DNA of 64,000 bases, taken from the NCBI RefSeq assembly GCF_000720135.1, contig NZ_JOIU01000010.1, positions 1 through 64,000 of the forward strand, given 5' to 3'. The stretch's first letter is position 1, and the number at the start of each line of letters is the position of its first letter. The notes under the pieces are model-generated. The model was given only the letters and a program-made list of their open reading frames with translations. It made no database searches and had not been told where the DNA came from. Of the stretch, positions 62,319-64,000 are shown piece by piece. Position numbers and translations under genes: made by a program. The stretch comes from Streptomyces sp. NRRL S-1022. GTDB lineage: Bacteria; Actinomycetota; Actinomycetes; Streptomycetales; Streptomycetaceae.

Positions 62319-63188
62319 ATGAGCACAAGGATCGCCTTCCTCAAGGGGCACGGCACCGAGAACGACTTCGTGATCGTCCCGGACCCCGAGAACGCCATCG
62401 ACCTCTCCCCGGCCGCCGTCGCCGCCCTGTGCGACCGCCGGGCGGGCATCGGAGGCGACGGCGTGCTGCACGTCGTGCGGTCCGCGGCACACCCGGAGGC
62501 CCGCGACATGGCCGCCGAAGCCGAATGGTTCATGGACTACCGCAACGGGGACGGCTCGATCGCCGAGATGTGCGGCAACGGCGTCCGTGTGTTCGCGCGC
62601 TACCTCCAGCACGCCGGACATGTGGCCGAAGGTGACCTCACGATCGCTACGCGCGCGGGCGTACGGACCGTCCACCTCGCCAAGGACGGCGATGTCACCG
62701 TCGGCATGGGCCGCGCCCGCCTGCCCGAGGGCGAGGTCACCGTGACCGTCGGCGAGCGCAGCTGGCCCGCGCGCAACGTGAACATGGGCAACCCGCACGC
62801 GGTTGCCTTCGTCGCCGACCTCGCGCACGCGGGCGGCCTGCACACCGCCCCGCCGGTCGGCCCGGCGGCCGCCTACCCGGACGGGGTGAACGTCGAGTTC
62901 GTCGTGGACCGCGGCCCCCGCCACGTCGCCATGCGCGTGCACGAGCGCGGCTCCGGCGAGACGCGGTCCTGCGGCACGGGCGCGTGCGCCGTCGCCGTGG
63001 CCGCCGCCCGGCGCGACGGCGCCGACCCGGCCGTCACCGGCACCCCGGCGACGTACACCGTCGACCTGCCCGGCGGGCGCCTCGTCATCACCGAGCGGCC
63101 CGACGGCGAGATCGAGATGACCGGGCCCGCCGTGATCGTCGCCGAGGGTGAGATCGACGCCGACTGGCTCGCCCGCGCGCTCGGCTGA
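62319..63188 (+). CDS. dapF: Diaminopimelate epimerase
   Basis: The 289-aa enzyme interconverts LL- and meso-diaminopimelate, for peptidoglycan and lysine. The catalytic cysteines are seen as EMCGNGVRVFARY and SCGTGACAVAVAA. Other marks are KGHGTENDFVIV, MGNPHAVAF and PDGVNVEFV. Length is near the family norm, and the first half shows an insertion typical of actinobacteria. ATG 62319 has GAGGA immediately upstream and a -10 at 62307. Confidence 0.96.
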   Translation: MSTRIAFLKGHGTENDFVIVPDPENAIDLSPAAVAALCDRRAGIGGDGVLHVVRSAAHPEARDMAAEAEWFMDYRNGDGSIAEMCGNGVRVFARYLQHAGHVAEGDLTIATRAGVRTVHLAKDGDVTVGMGRARLPEGEVTVTVGERSWPARNVNMGNPHAVAFVADLAHAGGLHTAPPVGPAAAYPDGVNVEFVVDRGPRHVAMRVHERGSGETRSCGTGACAVAVAAARRDGADPAVTGTPATYTVDLPGGRLVITERPDGEIEMTGPAVIVAEGEIDADWLARALG

Positions 63189-63211
63189 ATCGAAAATCTA
63201 AACCTCGATTC
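63187..63211. promoter_or_regulatory. AT-rich hairpin after dapF
   Basis: GAATCGA (63187-63193) pairs with TCGATTC (63205-63211), loop 11 nt, beginning in the dapF stop codon. It is AT-richer than all nearby sequence and may terminate dapF or regulate the rshA leader (165 nt to the rshA ATG). Confidence 0.4.
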
Positions 63212-63375
63212 CATCGCTCGAATGGGTGATCCGTTTCACGCTCGGCGAGAGGCGGTCGGTCGTGCGTGGTGGGCTCGGTAGCATCAAGCACCGGCACGGA
63301 CGGGGGAACGTCGCCATTCCCTGAGCCGCGTATGCCCTGGGGCTCCGTCCGCCGGTCCACGAGCCGGAGGTGCCC

Positions 63376-64000
63376 ATGAGTGCGGAGGCCACGAACCCTG
63401 CGACCGCTGGCCCGGTAGCGCCCGCAGCGCCACAAGCGCTCACAGCGTCCGTGGCGCCCGCGGCGGCGCGCAGGAAGTCCCGGCCCCGGATCGACCTGCG
63501 CCGGCTGGGCCGGGCCGCGCTGCTCGGCCCCGCCGGCCGCGACAGGCTGCCCGACGCCATCGGCCACGTCGTGGAGGCGCACCGGGCCCACCATCCCGAC
63601 GCCGACCTCGACCCCCTGCGCCGCGCCTACGTCCTGGCGGAGTCCTCGCACCGCGGACAGATGCGCAAGAGCGGCGAGCCGTACATCACGCACCCGCTCG
63701 CCGTCACCCTGATCCTCGCCGAACTGGGCGCCGAGACCACGACGCTGACGGCCTCCCTGCTGCACGACACCGTCGAGGACACCGAGGTGACGCTGGATCA
63801 GGTGCGGGAACAGTTCGGCGAGGAGGTTCGTTATCTGGTCGACGGCGTCACGAAACTGGAGAAGGTCGACTACGGAGCCGCCGCCGAGCCGGAGACCTTC
63901 CGCAAAATGCTCGTCGCCACGGGCAACGACGTGCGCGTGATGTCGATCAAACTCGCCGACCGCCTGCACAACATGCGCACCCTCGGCGTGATGCGCCCCG
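63376..64000 (+). CDS. rshA: RelA/SpoT homologue RshA, 5' part (continues past window)
   Basis: The first 208 codons of a (p)ppGpp synthetase/hydrolase are present. The HD hydrolase domain shows [38 protein letters not shown] (HDxxED) and [12 protein letters not shown], so it has the key hydrolase residues. The synthetase domain lies beyond the window. S. coelicolor rshA sits after dapF, and this position supports the name over relA. ATG 63376 follows GGAGG (63366-63370). The N-terminal 40 residues are Ala/Pro-rich. Confidence 0.93.
   Translation, partial: MSAEATNPATAGPVAPAAPQALTASVAPAAARRKSRPRIDLRRLGRAALLGPAGRDRLPDAIGHVVEAHRAHHPDADLDPLRRAYVLAESSHRGQMRKSGEPYITHPLAVTLILAELGAETTTLTASLLHDTVEDTEVTLDQVREQFGEEVRYLVDGVTKLEKVDYGAAAEPETFRKMLVATGNDVRVMSIKLADRLHNMRTLGVMRP

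Noticed and set aside
1..64000. Prophage, insertion sequence or integrated element
   Set aside because: I found no transposase, integrase, phage structural gene, attachment-site duplication at the tRNA or terminal inverted repeats.

Overview
This window is a core-chromosome segment from a Streptomyces species. The evidence is very high G+C with strong third-codon-position G/C bias, frequent GTG starts, a single in-frame TTA codon in the whole stretch (in an antiporter gene), and actinobacterial gene groups such as rimO-pgsA-cinA-clgR, recA-recX with a DUF3046 gene nearby, and miaB-miaA-dapF-rshA. From memory, the order matches the Streptomyces coelicolor block running from the osa genes (about SCO5747) to rshA (SCO5794); I could not run an alignment. 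It is ordinary core sequence with small accessory patches, not a phage or a biosynthetic cluster.

Layout. 1-1063: the 3' end of a 5S rRNA, a rho-independent terminator, a truncated DegT-like aminotransferase gene and tRNA-Thr(GGT). 1072-10667: the osmotic/SigB stress locus. osaC (a SpoIIE phosphatase with a kinase domain) diverges from osaA (a giant hybrid histidine kinase with a 276-bp HAMP repeat array) and osaB (its response regulator). 10791-18670: ftsK, a RodZ-like gene, rimO-pgsA-cinA-clgR, then a dps gene. 18798-28151: a small membrane protein, an SDR, the repair pair nei2 and lhr, an AraC regulator and the azlCD exporter. 28194-33016: a toroid-fold protein, DUF3046, an AI-2E family permease, recA and recX. 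33247-39240: an orphan FtsX-type permease, a cysteine dioxygenase-rhodanese operon with a cysteine-ending leader ORF, a degenerate 35-bp tandem repeat and a FAD monooxygenase. 39418-45165: the glutamate uptake operon gluABCD and its two-component system gluR-gluK. 45194-56508: a mixed patch with a TAXI binding protein, a MazG-like pyrophosphohydrolase, a lipoprotein, MarR, a RES toxin-antitoxin module, a CPA2 antiporter with a TTA codon, an SDR, and an ImmA/IrrE plus MAB_1171c pair. 56924-64000: miaB, a LigB-like protein, miaA, a membrane protein, dapF and the 5' part of rshA (ppGpp metabolism).

How the parts connect. Four genes or operons (rimO-pgsA-cinA-clgR, lhr, recA and a mazG-like gene) carry near-identical upstream elements: TTGTCRGTG-like, exactly 8 nt, then a TAGnnT-like -10. 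This is the RecA-NDp promoter of the LexA-independent (PafBC) DNA damage response described in mycobacteria. recA also has a LexA-type box inside a second, upstream promoter. The window is therefore rich in candidate DNA-damage genes: recA, recX, lhr, nei2 and a nucleotide-sanitising enzyme.

Most novel candidates: the 15-codon leader ORF ending Cys-Val-Cys-Arg-Pro-Ser-Cys-stop ahead of the cysteine dioxygenase operon, which looks like a cysteine-sensing attenuator; the mazG-like and rimO-clgR members of the damage regulon; and the degenerate repeat array beside the cysteine operon.
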